64,000 nucleotides of DNA. Origin: Biscogniauxia marginata. Its lineage: Eukaryota > Ascomycota > Sordariomycetes > Xylariales > Xylariaceae. This document shows positions 1-11,650 of this stretch, piece after piece. Where the stretch lies: NCBI GenBank assembly GCA_022695795.1, contig MU404112.1, forward strand, positions 1 through 64,000, read 5' to 3'. Numbering within the stretch: position 1 is the stretch's first letter; each line of letters opens with the position of its first letter. Under the pieces are notes generated by a model. It was given only the letters and a program-made list of their open reading frames with translations. It had not been told where the DNA came from and did not search any database. The translations under genes and the position numbers were made by a program.

Positions 1-93
<93 letters not shown>
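1..93. repeat. (AAT)n microsatellite at window edge
   Basis: A pure ATA/AAT trinucleotide array opens the window and runs about 93 bases before breaking into AT-only sequence. It may be a real microsatellite or a contig-end artefact, because it sits exactly at the edge. No gene is seen before the transporter stop codon at 392. Confidence 0.95.
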
Positions 94-95
<2 letters not shown>

Positions 96-240
96 TAATT
101 TTTTTAAAATTAATTAAATTTAAATATATAAAAACTTTAAAAAAAAACTATCTTTTTATTATATTAATATATATCTTTTTAAATATTATTATGGCCGGTT
201 TTATATTAAAATAGAATGTATATTACGTAAGTCAACTTAG
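94..240. repeat. AT-only island 1
   Basis: About 100-150 bases made almost wholly of A and T (TTTAAAT, TTAATTAA and similar words), with a sharp change to normal composition near 200-240. The composition is what RIP leaves behind in Pezizomycotina repeats. It is one of five such islands, all in the first 28 kb. Confidence 0.7.
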
Positions 241-391
241 CACCCTGCCTTTATTTCTTTTGTTTTTTTAGTAACTTCGAACTTTAAATACACTTGCGTG
301 GATAGGACATATTACGTTAGCGAATCGGGCCATCATTCTCTTAGCCCATCTCGAAGAAAGTAGTATTTATCGTAAGCTAGCTGCTATCCGG

Positions 392-1912
392 CTATCCTAC
401 CTTTCCACTTCCCGCCTTGGGCGTCACAGTTGCTTTCTTTTTTGAGTCCAAAGAGTACAGCCCCCCAGCCGAGAAGACCACGACGGCTCCTATCAAGGTC
501 CCTGCAGCCAACCGGTTCCCAAATAACCAGATGCTCAGCAGCAAACTGACTAGCTTCCGGATATTTAGCACAATCGTGACCGTCAAGGCCGAAGACACTG
601 CCGCTAAAAGGTTGACTCCTCGGATGCATGCGTATTGTGTCAATACGTTCAACACTAGGTAGGCTACTTGACTAGGAATGTAGAGCCCTTCCACCCTCTG
701 CCGTACCGACTCTGGTATCGTCGAGAGGCTCGCTTGTTCAAACGGTAGCCGAAGTGTAAGCGGTGGGCTATCTGCCAGACGCATGAACTGACGAATCAAA
801 GCCTGTGTAAATGGGAGGAACAAGGGCAGCGAGAGCAGATGGGAATAGAACAAGTTCTCTTTCCAGTGCGGCCCGTAGCGCCTGTATGTTTCCTCCGTGT
901 ACAAGCCCATGATTGCTGACAGAATCTGTGCGATGAAGAGGACCACAAGCCCGGTACTGAAACTGGGTGGCGTGTCGTGAGATCCACTGGCTACCGTTTC
1001 CTGGGATCCAGTCAGCCGTAAGCACCTCCTCCGTAGAGGACAAGGGAGAAGAGTAGGAAAGGTCTCCCTGCCTTGGACTGCGAGTCTGACCACGCGGCCG
1101 TAATGACACCAACTGTAAGAAGGATAACGGCAACCACTTGAATGCGGGAGTACCTCTTCCCGTACAAGCTGCCCGCAACCATAGTAGTTATGCTACCGCC
1201 AGATCGTAAGATGATGTGAACTGGGACAGATATGTCGTAACTAAAGGCGTGGTTATTCAATATATTAATACTGAAGAAGAGAACTATGTTGATGAGCCAT
1301 CGGCGGATCGGCACGCGGTTCGGCCTGAGGAAGAATGGCGGCCGTGAAGGGTCTAACTGGGAGATGTAGCCGGTCACGGCTACAAATAGAAATTGAACGA
1401 AGGTTAGAAGTGTCCCTGCGTAGAAGAATATGTGAGCGTCCTTCTAATGTAGCCTCGGGGCAAACGAGGTGTCATCATAGCGTCGCTATCGTACCACTGG
1501 CTGGTTCAACCCTGGAGATAAGGTTAGTCACAGATGTAGCACCACCCGGTTCCGGTGAGCTCACTTAACAATGGCCTCGAGTGCAAAAACCTGCAAGCAT
1601 TGGAGATGAGTCCTATATACACAAAGAGCCAGGAGGATACTGCGGTCTCACATTGGAGCAGCAGCCGCCGAAGATGAGGCCCAACATGGCCCCTACGGTA
1701 AGCCATTGCGGGATAGTCTCGATGAAGATGCGGCCGGCAAGACCCATGAGCTTAGAATGGGTGGGCCGCTGATCGTGTATGCCGTACAGTTCGGCCTTCT
1801 CGAGGGAAGGGCCGGCGTTGATCACTTTGGGAGTCATGGCGGCGCCATTTCGCGGAGCAGCGTGCGATTCTCGCAAGGTCTGGCGTCTTCGAGGTGCCGA
1901 CCGGCTCGTCAT
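392..1912 (-). CDS. YEA4-like UDP-N-acetylglucosamine transporter (SLC35B4 family)
   Basis: Predicted multi-pass nucleotide-sugar transporter, which in this family brings UDP-GlcNAc into the ER or Golgi for chitin and glycan synthesis. Exons that fit: 1912-1652, a 21-nt micro-exon 1590-1570 (VFALEAI), an exon from 1443, and a final exon ending at 392. The junction between exons 3 and 4 (about 1012-1093) was not resolved; a 42-nt intron with a weak GTCCTC donor or a 92-nt one both keep frame. Family marks are GGCCSNVFALE, GTLLTFVQFLFVA, ILNNHAFSYDISVPVHIILRSG, GLYTEETYRRYG and LTQYACIRGVN followed by LTVTIVLNIRKLVSL. The ATG at 1912 is the first in frame; a second Met lies 25 codons downstream. 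A K-rich C-terminus is seen. YEA4-like identity is recognised from motifs, not from an alignment. Confidence 0.85.
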
Positions 1913-3100
1913 CGGGTTCGTCCGCGTTGTGAGCTGTCACGCGACTTGTTCTAGATGGTTTGAGATCGAGGTCTGAGGTCTAGTACTATTTGATTCCTAG
2001 CTTAGCCTTTGGCATACCTTGGGGACACCTGTTCTCTTCGCCGGCCAACGCGATGTGTAGGTAGCTTCTACAGAGGGGAAGACAGGGAGAGAGAGAGAGA
2101 GACAGAGAGAGAATCGAACGAGTAGACGGAAGCACAGCAATGTACCACTGTGTTTATATGCGAGGAAGACAGGATAGCAATTGTCCTTCGTTCTGAGCAC
2201 GGTTATCACAGCATGTACGTCTGTCTGTTGTGTGGAAGGGGAGATGATTAATGGGCGCGACCAATTTTATTTATGGGGAACGCGGGAAGTACCTGGGCTA
2301 ACGTGTAAAGTATATAAGCTTGATCTATCGCAGTACATCTGAGCTTTTAGTACCTAGCATTTCCGATCGATCTTATTAGTCAAGGCAAGGCGAGGTACAT
2401 ACATACCTACATAGCTACACTACGGGCACCCCGGCAGTCCGGGCGGAGGGGCAGTTCCGCCAGTTACCCCTCCAAGCTCCAGCCTACATGATTATATTTT
2501 TTTCAGCAGCAGACAAGTGCCTGACCAAACAGACAGTACCACATCAAGTTGCAATGCCGCAATGTGTGGGTGGGCCAGACATGTATAATCCATTCCTTGT
2601 TTTACGTCACGTAGTTCCGTATGTGCGCTTCAGCATCATATCTCGATTGCCTTTGGCCATTCATCCTACCTAGTCTGCCTGTAGTCTATGCCATGATCCT
2701 AGCGGTCCTCTTGGGCTCTTTTTGGGGCCGTCACGCCATGAGTTCGTCCCCCCCCCCCCCCCCCCCCCCCCAAAGAGACTTTACTATGCTTTCCCGCTGC
2801 CTTGTATTTGCTAGGCTTGGTATAAAATCAACCTCCCGTGCACATCTGCGTGTCCGTAAACCCAGCATTGTCTCATTTACAACGTGTCTGCTTCCGATGC
2901 CAGTTGGAAGCATTGGCTACACGGCTTTACTATCTGGAGTATTCAGAGGCCATTGCCAATCCAACACTTGTATAGACCGGGCGATTGCATGAAGAAACCG
3001 CCGACCCCGTAACGCACATCTTCACCTAGGATATACCACCTAGCCGAGGTATCTCCCTTTCTGTGGACTAGCACAGGCAGCATCAAGGTTTCTAGTAGAG
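1913..3100. other. Intergenic spacer with homopolymer and GA tracts
   Basis: No convincing gene. It holds a GA-rich tract (about 2089-2115) and a cytosine homopolymer of about 22 bases (2749-2770). It would contain the transporter promoter and the 3' end of the PP2A B subunit transcript. Short open frames here lack family resemblance. Confidence 0.6.
2749..2770. repeat. Poly-C homopolymer run
   Basis: An uninterrupted run of about 22 cytosines in the spacer between the transporter and the PP2A B subunit gene. The exact length is likely unreliable in the assembly. No function can be read from it. Confidence 0.9.
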
Positions 3101-5062
3101 CTATAATGCCGAGAAGACAAACAGCTGTATCGTGTCAGTTATTATAGCTTGAGCTTGGAGAAGTACAATGGTGACCTACATTATTTGTCGCAGCAATCGC
3201 GATGCTGTCCTCGAAGGGATGCCAGCTCATGTGTAGAATCTTCTTGTTGAAGTCGGTCTGGTCCGCATCCGTCTCCTTCCGCATCCTTTGCCCCTGGCCT
3301 GCGCCAGCTGCCGGACTGCCCGCACGCGACCCGCCTTTCTTACCGCCGTTGGTCGCCGTGGGGCTAGTCGATGAGTTGATGGGCGTAGGTATGCCTACCT
3401 TCTTTGCCTTGAAGGCTGACTTGTCGGCCTGCAGAACGACCTCGACCTCCTTCTCGGGGTCCGACGGGTATATCATGAAGTTATTGTTGTAACTCCCCGT
3501 CATGACGTTTTTGGCATCCCCAGAGAAGACCACCTCAAATTTGTCAAAGATACTATCGTTCTCGTAAGTATCACAGAGCCGCGGTCGAAGGTGTTCGTGA
3601 ATAGGTATCGTTTTGACTGGCTGCCGCTCCATATTGACGTCCCAGATCTTGACCGTGAGGTAGTCCCTGGAGAGAATGTATCTACCATCGTGAGAGAAGC
3701 GCACATCTGAGATGGATGAGATGATCTCCGAAAAGAAGGATCTAGACGACGGGTCTTCTTCCTGCTCGAACACTATCATGCTTTTGTCAGATAAACAGCC
3801 CATGAAGGTTTGGAGAGCGATCGGGATTCATACGTTTCGCGTGTTGGTCGCAGAGAGCACTCTCCCGCATGTCGGCCAACTTAATCGTGCCCTTGGAGCT
3901 AGCATACATAAACCAATTGCAACTAATGGGGTGGAACTCGGCAGCAGTAATGACCTCGGTCAACTCCTCCATATTTGCGGGCTTGATGTCGACTATGTTG
4001 AAACTCTGGTCCTGGATATTCAAGTTCCAGAGGTTGATACGTAGGTCGTCGCTACTTATGAACGTCTCTCCATCACTGTTGACTGAGATGCTGTTGATGT
4101 GGTAAGCGTGGGCATTAGCGTAGGTACGCCGAGGTACGGCGGCAACGACCGTATCATGGTGCGTCAAGCGCGGCAACTTTAATTCACCAGCGTCCCTGAA
4201 GTGGGATTGGGGAATAGGCCTGGGGGCGCCTCCTCCAGCACCAGCAACGTTGCCTGGTGTCAGGTCATGCGATAGGTTGTTTTCGGCCACCACTTTCAAC
4301 GACTTCTCGAAAACCTTCCATAGCTTGATAGTCTTGTCATTTGTGGAGAGTAAGTAGTGCGAGGCATTCTGGCGGCGGCACCACTTGATCTTGTTAATTT
4401 TCTCTTCAATCTCAAGGGATTTTAGGTAATCGAATTCGGGCTCGTGCGACTGGAACTCGGTGTGGAATTTGTACTCGCAAGTTTTTTTCTGTAGCCATAT
4501 TAGACGCCTCATTCAAGGTAGACTTGCGCCATCGAAGGTTGGGACTGACTGTCTCGTTCCTCTCAAACAATACGACCCGTCCGCCCTTGTCTCCAGTTGC
4601 TAGGTAATTTCCGGTGTGGTCAAACTCCACAGTCGATATGATGTCGGCTAATAACTCGTGTAAGCAAAGGAAACTAGCGTATACGTCTGTCTACAAGAGG
4701 AGTAATTGTCCTATTCCATCGAGGCTGGGGCGGAGTGAGGGAAGGGAATGATCCCAGTGGACTGCCAGACAGGCCACGAATAACGCACCTTCTGTGATAT
4801 CCTCAACATCTCCCTTGTCACCGAAGCACCTGGAGAAGAGAGAGCAAGTCAGCAAGGTCACGAGGCCGACGGAAACCATCGACAGTATGTCAGTAGTGGG
4901 GGGAGGGGGGGATGTGAAGAGTGATACTGCAGGGGTTCATGCTGGGGCAGGTAGCAACGCTGGGCAGCAGACAAGCCAGTCACAAGCGGGGAGTGGAGGG
5001 AGTTCTTTGTGAACGTACTGAGTGAACTTCCAAGTGGGAGAGTTCGTATCTCCTTCCACCAT
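3101..5062 (-). CDS. CDC55: PP2A regulatory subunit B (PR55/Cdc55), WD40 protein
   Basis: Substrate-selecting B subunit of protein phosphatase 2A, acting in mitosis, cytokinesis and signalling. Six exons join in frame to 484 aa: 5062-5019, 4829-4789, 4647-4550, 4488-3834, 3772-3180, 3124-3101. The short exon 1 encodes [15 protein letters not shown] and splices to [33 protein letters not shown] by way of a 41-nt exon, matching the family N-terminus. Later motifs include [38 protein letters not shown] and [19 protein letters not shown]. The last exon is only 24 nt and adds LFVFSAL. Near residues 370-430 there is a Ser/Gly/Ala-rich insertion typical of filamentous fungi. Divergent from the gene at 6705. 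Identity is very secure; the small exons are inferred from splice sites and reading frame. Confidence 0.95.
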
Positions 5063-6310
5063 ATTTATGAGGGATCTCGTGGGTGAAGCTAGCTAAGCTC
5101 CGGCCCTTCCTATCAAGATGGGATCAAGCGCGAATGCGAAGAGTCGATCAGTAGGGGATTAGGCGGCGCCTGTTGCGAGGGGGAAGTGCTCAGCGTCGGA
5201 AGATATGTATGCGACCTGCCGGGCCCTTGTGCTTTGGCAGTTGGAAAACACGAGGCCTTCGGTTGGTGTAGACGGACAGGTGGATTTGTTGAAGGGGTGG
5301 CTGAGGTGTGGTGCGAGGCGATGCAGGTTAGGTAGTTGTAGTTAGTTTGGTGTATTGATGATGGTGGCGGTATGGTGTGGTGGTGGTGGTGGTGGTAGTT
5401 GTAGTGGCGGCGGATTGGAAAAGGCCCAAAAGCCAAGGCTAGATGGAGGCCGGAGGACGATGAACTACCTAACCTAAGGTAAGGCCCCAACGATTTTACA
5501 GAACGGCCTGCAATCGGAAAGTGCCAGTCGGGAGCTCAAAGAACCATGCACACACTGCCAGACGGGGCTCTGACAGCTCGTGAGGATGTGAGGAACTTGA
5601 GGATTGCGAGCGAGGTGAATGATGATGCGAGTTACATAGGTCAGTCGTCGCCGTGCGCAAGGTTGAAGGAAGAAGTGGGAGGATGATTGACAAATTCAAT
5701 CCACCGCATCATATCCGGTCAGTACATCAATGTACGTATAAAACGTTAGGTACCTAGGTATATTACCTACGGTACTTGCCTACATTGGCTAAGCTCAAGG
5801 TGGAATTACTCTAAGGTCCATACCACTATAAGGTACTTGCACCTACAGTACAACCCGCAGAGTGAGGTACTGTATATGTGGGTTTTAAGGTACATATGTA
5901 CCTACCAGTACGGTCCATTTGTTACCTAAGGTAGGCCTGCGCTGAGTGTGTACTCAAGTAGCAAGCAGGCACCGCGCAAGGCAAGTATTAGGTACATATG
6001 TATGTAGGGCACGGAAGGCACACGGATAGGCACCTAGATGGCTACGGATACCTGTTGCTGTATACATGTCCACTGCCCATACACGGAACAATGAGGAGAG
6101 GAAAATATTAATACTGGACGGTCAGAGGGCTAAGAGAAGGGGTTTAAAGGGGAAAAACCTTTCCCTCGGGTACAATACATACATAGGTGTGTAGGTAGGT
6201 ATGTACTCACTAAGGTACTAAGGTACTAGAGAGAGGGGGTAATGACATAATTATGTCACGAAAAAGGATGAACACGCCTAGGTACCTGCCAGCCGTTACA
6301 CCCCCGCCTC
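5063..6310. other. Divergent intergenic region rich in TACCTA words
   Basis: Shared upstream region of CDC55 and the 6705 gene. It carries a (TGG)n tract near 5379-5396 and, from about 5738 to 6300, many copies of TACCTA, TAGGTA and the palindrome TAGGTACCTA. Open frames at 5113-5699 on the minus strand are low complexity (His/Ser-rich) and I do not call them genes. Confidence 0.55.
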
Positions 6311-6493
6311 TTTATATAATTTATTTACTTATTATAAATAATATATATATATTATATATATATATTATTTAATATTAATATTATTTTTATTTATTTATTT
6401 AAATAAAATTTAAATATTTATATAATAATTATTTAAATTAATTATATATAACTTTTTTTAATAATTATATTTTAAAATTTACAATATATTATC
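6311..6493. repeat. AT-only island 2
   Basis: About 180 bases with almost no G or C, dominated by TATATA, TTTAAATT and ATTTATTT. Edges are abrupt against GC-normal sequence. It has RIP-like composition and no coding content. Confidence 0.7.
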
Positions 6494-6704
6494 ACGAGAT
6501 TTATTTATATTAAAAATTCCCCTTAAAAAATCCAAGGTCGTAACGCCTTCCACTCGACAACTCGGACTTTACCCTTAATTACCAGGTAGGCTAGGTAAGC
6601 AATCTTGAGAGATATGCATGTCAGTTCCTAGCACACTCCCGTTTCATACTTATCATTTGCACCTTCAAGATGGCTAGACATGTTGACATATATCAGAGTT
6701 CATC

Positions 6705-7658
6705 ATGGACCAAGATGATACCAACGGAAGAGACTCAAGGGACATAAAGGGCAAAGGAAAGGATTTGAGCAGCGGGACCGAGGACCTTCCAGCGATCTCA
6801 GAACCAAGCTCCGAACATGGTCCCATATTGTCCCGTCTCGCTACTTCAACTGCTAGGTTGACTAGCGAGTTAATAGCTCACCGGCCAGATACTGATTATA
6901 TGAGCGATGGTCTGCTTTCCAGCAAACCGGGCACTTCTGGCGTCAGCTCTTCTCAAGTTGCCGGCATTGGCACCAAGGAAATATCCACCCATGAAAATAC
7001 ATCTGCTCGGCCCAATCATGAAAACACCTTCAAGTCTATTCACGTACAAGAACATGTAACTCGAGAGGAAGGCTTCTCTGAGTTCTTACACCATGCCAGT
7101 GGGTTGGAACAGATAGAACCACGACTGGCTGAGACAGCTGGCCCTGAACGGAGCTGGTGGGAGGCCGACCCATCTCAACAGGCGTCACATGGTGTGCCAT
7201 ATTCGATCAATGATGGTATGGAGGTGGTTCGCCTTCTCGATTCAGACTACAACGAAGGAGCCATAGGGGAGGTGGAAATTCCCATGACCAGCGACGAACG
7301 ATTGGCATTGCGGCAGGCATTATTCCCAGGAGATGGGAAGAAGGGCAGAGCATGGGAGGGCATGCTCAATTTTGTTCCCGAGTTCATCTCAAATGATAAG
7401 AATGGTACGGCAGATGCTGTATTATCAGAACACCTAGGCATCTCTAATCCAGAGGAAGCTCGGGACATTTGGATAAACCAATGGCAGGATGTTCTTTCAT
7501 CATACACGGACGAAGTCTGGGGCGACCTCAGCTGTCTAGTTGGGAGGGCTCAGGAGGAGTTGCAGGTGTTGGCAACTCCTCGAGGTGGAGAATCACTAGC
7601 AGGACTTCCGGCCCTGCGTAGACTCCAGCAGATATTAGCCCATGTTCGTAGATCCTGA
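6705..7658 (+). CDS. Conserved-looking hypothetical protein, 317 aa
   Basis: Single-exon frame with no family I recognise. The first half (about residues 1-150) is hydrophilic and Ser/Thr/Asp-rich, so probably disordered. The second half (about 165-310) looks folded: it contains SWWEADPS, GMEVVRLLDSDYN, a helical run around SDERLALRQALFPGDGKK, and WGDLSCLVGRAQEELQVL followed by LPALRRLQQILAHVRRS at the C-terminus. No signal peptide or membrane segment is seen. The ATG at 6705 is preceded by an upstream ATG at 6670 in another frame whose reading frame overlaps the start, so translation may be regulated or the 5' end may be spliced. Codon use and the absence of internal stops support a real gene. 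Confidence 0.7.
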   Translation: MDQDDTNGRDSRDIKGKGKDLSSGTEDLPAISEPSSEHGPILSRLATSTARLTSELIAHRPDTDYMSDGLLSSKPGTSGVSSSQVAGIGTKEISTHENTSARPNHENTFKSIHVQEHVTREEGFSEFLHHASGLEQIEPRLAETAGPERSWWEADPSQQASHGVPYSINDGMEVVRLLDSDYNEGAIGEVEIPMTSDERLALRQALFPGDGKKGRAWEGMLNFVPEFISNDKNGTADAVLSEHLGISNPEEARDIWINQWQDVLSSYTDEVWGDLSCLVGRAQEELQVLATPRGGESLAGLPALRRLQQILAHVRRS

Positions 7659-8488
7659 GTCTTGTAGGTCAGGGGTATTCCGACTCATGTTTGATTATCT
7701 GATTATCGCAAGCACAAATAGGTACTGGGGTGCGAAGGGAGCTTGAGGCCTGCCTACGTAGTAGGGGTCAGTGTGCATACCTGACATTTGCATACGTACA
7801 TGTGCCTAATCTAATGCACATACATAAATATTTGAACAAGATCATAGGCGCATAGTGCATACGAATTTGCTAACCCGATTAGGCTAGGTGGGCCGGGCTG
7901 CCTATCAAGTATGTACCCAAGTCTTAAGGCTCAAGGAACTACCTAAGGTTACCTTAGTCTAAGCTGAAGGTGCCCGTGCGGCAGGTTAGGTTGGTAGATA
8001 CCTAAGGTACCCTACTAGTGGGGACGCACTTAACCTGTACATGTAAGGTAGATACGCATGAAGGCAATCAACGATAAGTCGACCTGGGCCTGCCCATAAT
8101 TTTCACGACATCGACACCTCGACTTTACATCTTGATCTAAAGCCTGATTTCTCCCTTCATTCCATACTTGCATGCTTCTGCCCAGCTGTCTTCCCTTGCA
8201 CTGTTATTTAGAAAGACAGTGTCTACGAAAGACGAGAGGCGAAATTCCTCCACTCTACTCCCCGTTGCTGGTTCCGTCCTCCACCAAAAAAAATTTAAAG
8301 GTCAAAAATATCGACCCGAAACAGAGAAAGAGAGATAGAGAGAGAGAGAGAGATACGCCTAACATCACCGATCCCGTAGTTGTTGTGCCAGTCTGCCCCT
8401 CCCGAGGCGCCGTGACACTACTCTTCTTCTTTACCTCGTTTGTAACACATTTTTGGTGTCTATTCTCTCTCTTTTCCTTTTCTCGACC
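7659..8488. other. Intergenic spacer and VPS1 5' leader
   Basis: No gene is supported. It contains TAGGTACC/TACCTAAGG repeat words at about 7930-8060 and a GA dinucleotide tract (about 8330-8355) shortly upstream of the VPS1 start. The open frame at 8172-8522 is a chance frame overlapping the VPS1 start region. Confidence 0.5.
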
Positions 8489-11103
8489 ATGGCAGCTCTT
8501 GGGGATGATCTTTTGCGGGTAGTGAACCAGCTACAGGATCTGGTTTTCAATACCATCGGCACCGACTCTCTCGACCTACCCCAAATCGTACGTCGTGCGC
8601 CTTTGAGTCTATTCTGTCTCGACTCTTTGTTGAGGAAGTACTTACAGAATTCTTTCGGCATAGGTTGTCGTCGGTTCCCAGTCTGCCGGCAAGTCCTCGG
8701 TACTTGAAAACATTGTTGGCCGAGACTTTCTGCCCCGAGGAAGTGGCATCGTCACTCGCCGTCCCTTGATTCTGCAACTGATCAATGTCGAGGAGGACGA
8801 TTCCGAGCCAGATGTCCATGCCGCCTACAGGAGTCCGACTCAGGCGCGCCGCTCTGAATGGGCCGAGTTCCATCATATTCCTAGTCGGAGGTTTACTGAC
8901 TTTGCGGACGTCAAGCGCGAAATCGAGAGCGAAACATCTCGTGTAGCTGGTAACAACAAGGGCATAAACAGGCAGCCCATCAACCTCAAGATCTACTCTC
9001 CGCACGTCTTGAACCTGACTTTGGTGGACCTGCCGGGATTGACCAAGGTACGTACTGGAGAACTTTGAGCGTTGCTCTATCATATGTCTATCCTTCTGAT
9101 GGTACAGAAGCTGACTTATCTATTTTGTAGGTTCCCATTGGCGACCAGCCGGCAGATATCGAGAAGCAAACTCGAACTCTCATATCCGAGTATATTGCCA
9201 AGCCCAATAGTATCATTCTCGCCGTCTCGCCTGCCAACGTCGACATTGTCAACTCGGAAGCGCTAAAGCTTGCCAGGCATGTTGATCCACTGGGTCGGAG
9301 GACCATCGGGGTTCTGACCAAGGTAGATCTCATGGATCATGGCACGAATGCGCTGGACATCCTATCCGGCCGCGTTTATCCGTTAAAACTAGGCTTCGTC
9401 GGTGTGGTCAACCGATCACAACAAGACATCCAGGGCAACCGCCCTATGGAAGATGCTCTCAAGGCTGAGTCCGAGTTCTTTAAACATCATCCTGCATACC
9501 GTAGCATCGCGACGCGATGCGGAACGCAGTACCTAGCAAAAACCCTCAACCAGACGCTCATGACACATATTCGGGAGCGACTACCTGATATCAAAGCTCG
9601 TCTCAATACGCTGATGGGGCAGACACAACAAGAGCTTGCGAGCTATGGAGACATGCACTTCAGTGGAAAGGAACATCGCGGGTCTATGATTCTACAGCTC
9701 ATGACTCGGTTCGCTACGTCCTTCATTTCATCAATCGATGGTACCTCGACGGAAATCTCGACCAAGGAACTTTCCGGGGGTGCACGCATTTACTACATCT
9801 TCAACTCGGTGTTTGGTAGCGCTCTGGAGTCCATCGACCCAACATGCAACCTCTCTGCGGTGGATATCAGGACCGCTATTCGGAACTCTACTGGCCCTCG
9901 TCCCAGCCTTTTTGTGCCGGAAATGGCGTTTGATCTGCTAGTCAAACCGCAAATAAAACTCCTGGAAATCCCTAGTCAACGTTGTGTCGAGTTGGTGTAC
10001 GAGGAGTTGATAAAGATATGTCATACTTGCGGATCCACAGAACTCTCGCGGTTCCCGAGGCTACAAGCCAAACTTATCGAAGTCGTCTCGGACCTTCTGA
10101 GGGAACGCCTTGGTCCGGCATCATCCTACGTCGAATCTTTGATCTCCATTCAGCGTGCGTACATCAACACAAACCACCCCAACTTTCTGGGAGCAGCTGC
10201 TGCCATGAGTCATGTAGTCAGCAACAAACAAGACCGTGAACGGAAACGGTTGATCCAGGAGGAGCGGGAAAGACGGGAGAAGAAGCGACTTAAAGAACTC
10301 GGTGCCAACGGGACCGAGATTCCCGGGGACGACGACGAAGCGACGCACGAAAAGGGTGAGCTTATTCATCCTCGAAAACAGGTCACAAAGGCTTCTCGAA
10401 GCATGTCGCCTGCCATCCACGAAAATGGGACCGGGAGTATTGCTACGGCCATGAACGGCACGCGCTCAGACTCGCCTAGCAGATTTAATCCTCAATCAAT
10501 GGGGAACGCTCGAGAGTCGTTCTTGACCTATTTCTTCGGCAAGGATGGCCCATCTTCATCATCCGGAGTCGGCGCCCCTATTCCACTTCCGCGCCATGTC
10601 AGCCAAGGCGCCGAACCTACCTTCAGTCAGAGTATTCGGCGAGGAGAAGATAAACTAGCCCACCGGCCGGCGCCTTCTTCGTCACTAGCACGCGAGGAAG
10701 AAAGTCCAAAAGCTGCCGGTTTTGGATTTGGCTCACCATTCGTAAGCTTTCTCTACATCCTAGGTTCTGAGGCCCCTACTAACAAGAACAGGGCGATTCT
10801 GTGGAACCCGCTCTGACTGACCGGGAGGCTATGGAGACAGAGCTTATCCGGGCGCTCATATCTTCATACTTTAACATCGTCCGCGAATCAATTGCTGACC
10901 AGGTACCTAAAGCAATTATGCACCTGCTTGTCAATCATTGCAAAGACGTTGTGCAGAACCGGCTCGTGAGCGAGCTTTACAAAGAGACGCTCTTCGAGGA
11001 ACTTTTGTATGAGGATGATGGCGTCAAGCAAGAGCGCGAGAAATGCGAGAAGTTACTTCAAACATACAGGGAAGCGGCCAAGATCATTGGCGAAGTATTA
11101 TAA
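8489..11103 (+). CDS. VPS1: Dynamin-like GTPase Vps1
   Basis: Large membrane-remodelling GTPase for Golgi-to-vacuole sorting, endosomal recycling and peroxisome fission. Four exons (8489-8587, 8664-9047, 9131-10741, 10792-11103) join in frame to 801 aa. GTPase motifs are all present: G1 GSQSAGKSS near residue 37, G3 DLPG near 155, G4 TKVD near 224. The stalk follows, then a hydrophilic variable region (about 530-698) rich in Lys/Glu and then Ser/Pro, and a GED from about 699 to the end. Family length is near 700 aa, so the variable insert is about 100 residues longer than in yeast. It contains [15 protein letters not shown], as in other fungal Vps1 proteins. There is no PH domain, as expected. 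Convergent with RNA1. Confidence 0.96.
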
Positions 11104-11650
11104 AGATCTGAGTAGCTCACGACTTGTCATGTAGTAGAACCCAAGGGTATCGTTTGATCTGGGCAATGGTGTAGCTGTTTGCGAATGCATGGCTGCGATT
11201 TTGGTTTTGCAATCTGTACGATTAGACGACGTTAGGCTGCAAATGACGCTTCTTCCGGGTCATTCGGTGCATTTCTCTTTGCTCATCTGGGGAAAATCGG
11301 GCTCAATTGGCGGGCACGCGCAAGAGCACCATTGTTGTACATAAGCGCAACTATATTACTCCTCCTATCTCGTCTAAGAACAGGCATCACTCTCACAACG
11401 ATCTTGTCACCTAAGAAATTTCAAAGGGTTTATATATATGCCCAGCCTCATCGATAACGATGGGTCACGACGTCCAGGTTGGTAGATTTAGCTACTGAGT
11501 GGTCAAGGGTTAGGATACGTCGCAATATTCCTTCTCGTTGGAGTAAATCAAGTCTTGGTGTATAATTTTATAAGCATCAGGGTATCGCCTCCTCGTCCAT
11601 CACATCACTCAAAGAATCGAAGTTGGGGGTCGGGAAAGGGACTTCCACCA
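11104..11650. other. Convergent 3' spacer between VPS1 and RNA1
   Basis: About 550 bases between two converging stop codons. No open frame of interest; it should hold both polyadenylation regions. Nothing else is visible. Confidence 0.6.

Noticed and set aside
1524..1569. Peptide SELTGTG as part of the YEA4-like protein, implying a frameshift
   Set aside because: It resembles the family text but cannot be joined in frame; the GTTAAG donor with the TTAG acceptor at 1444 gives an intact frame.
5113..5699. Minus-strand open frames upstream of CDC55
   Set aside because: His/Ser/Thr-rich low complexity from TGG-type repeats, no family features; better read as leader and promoter.
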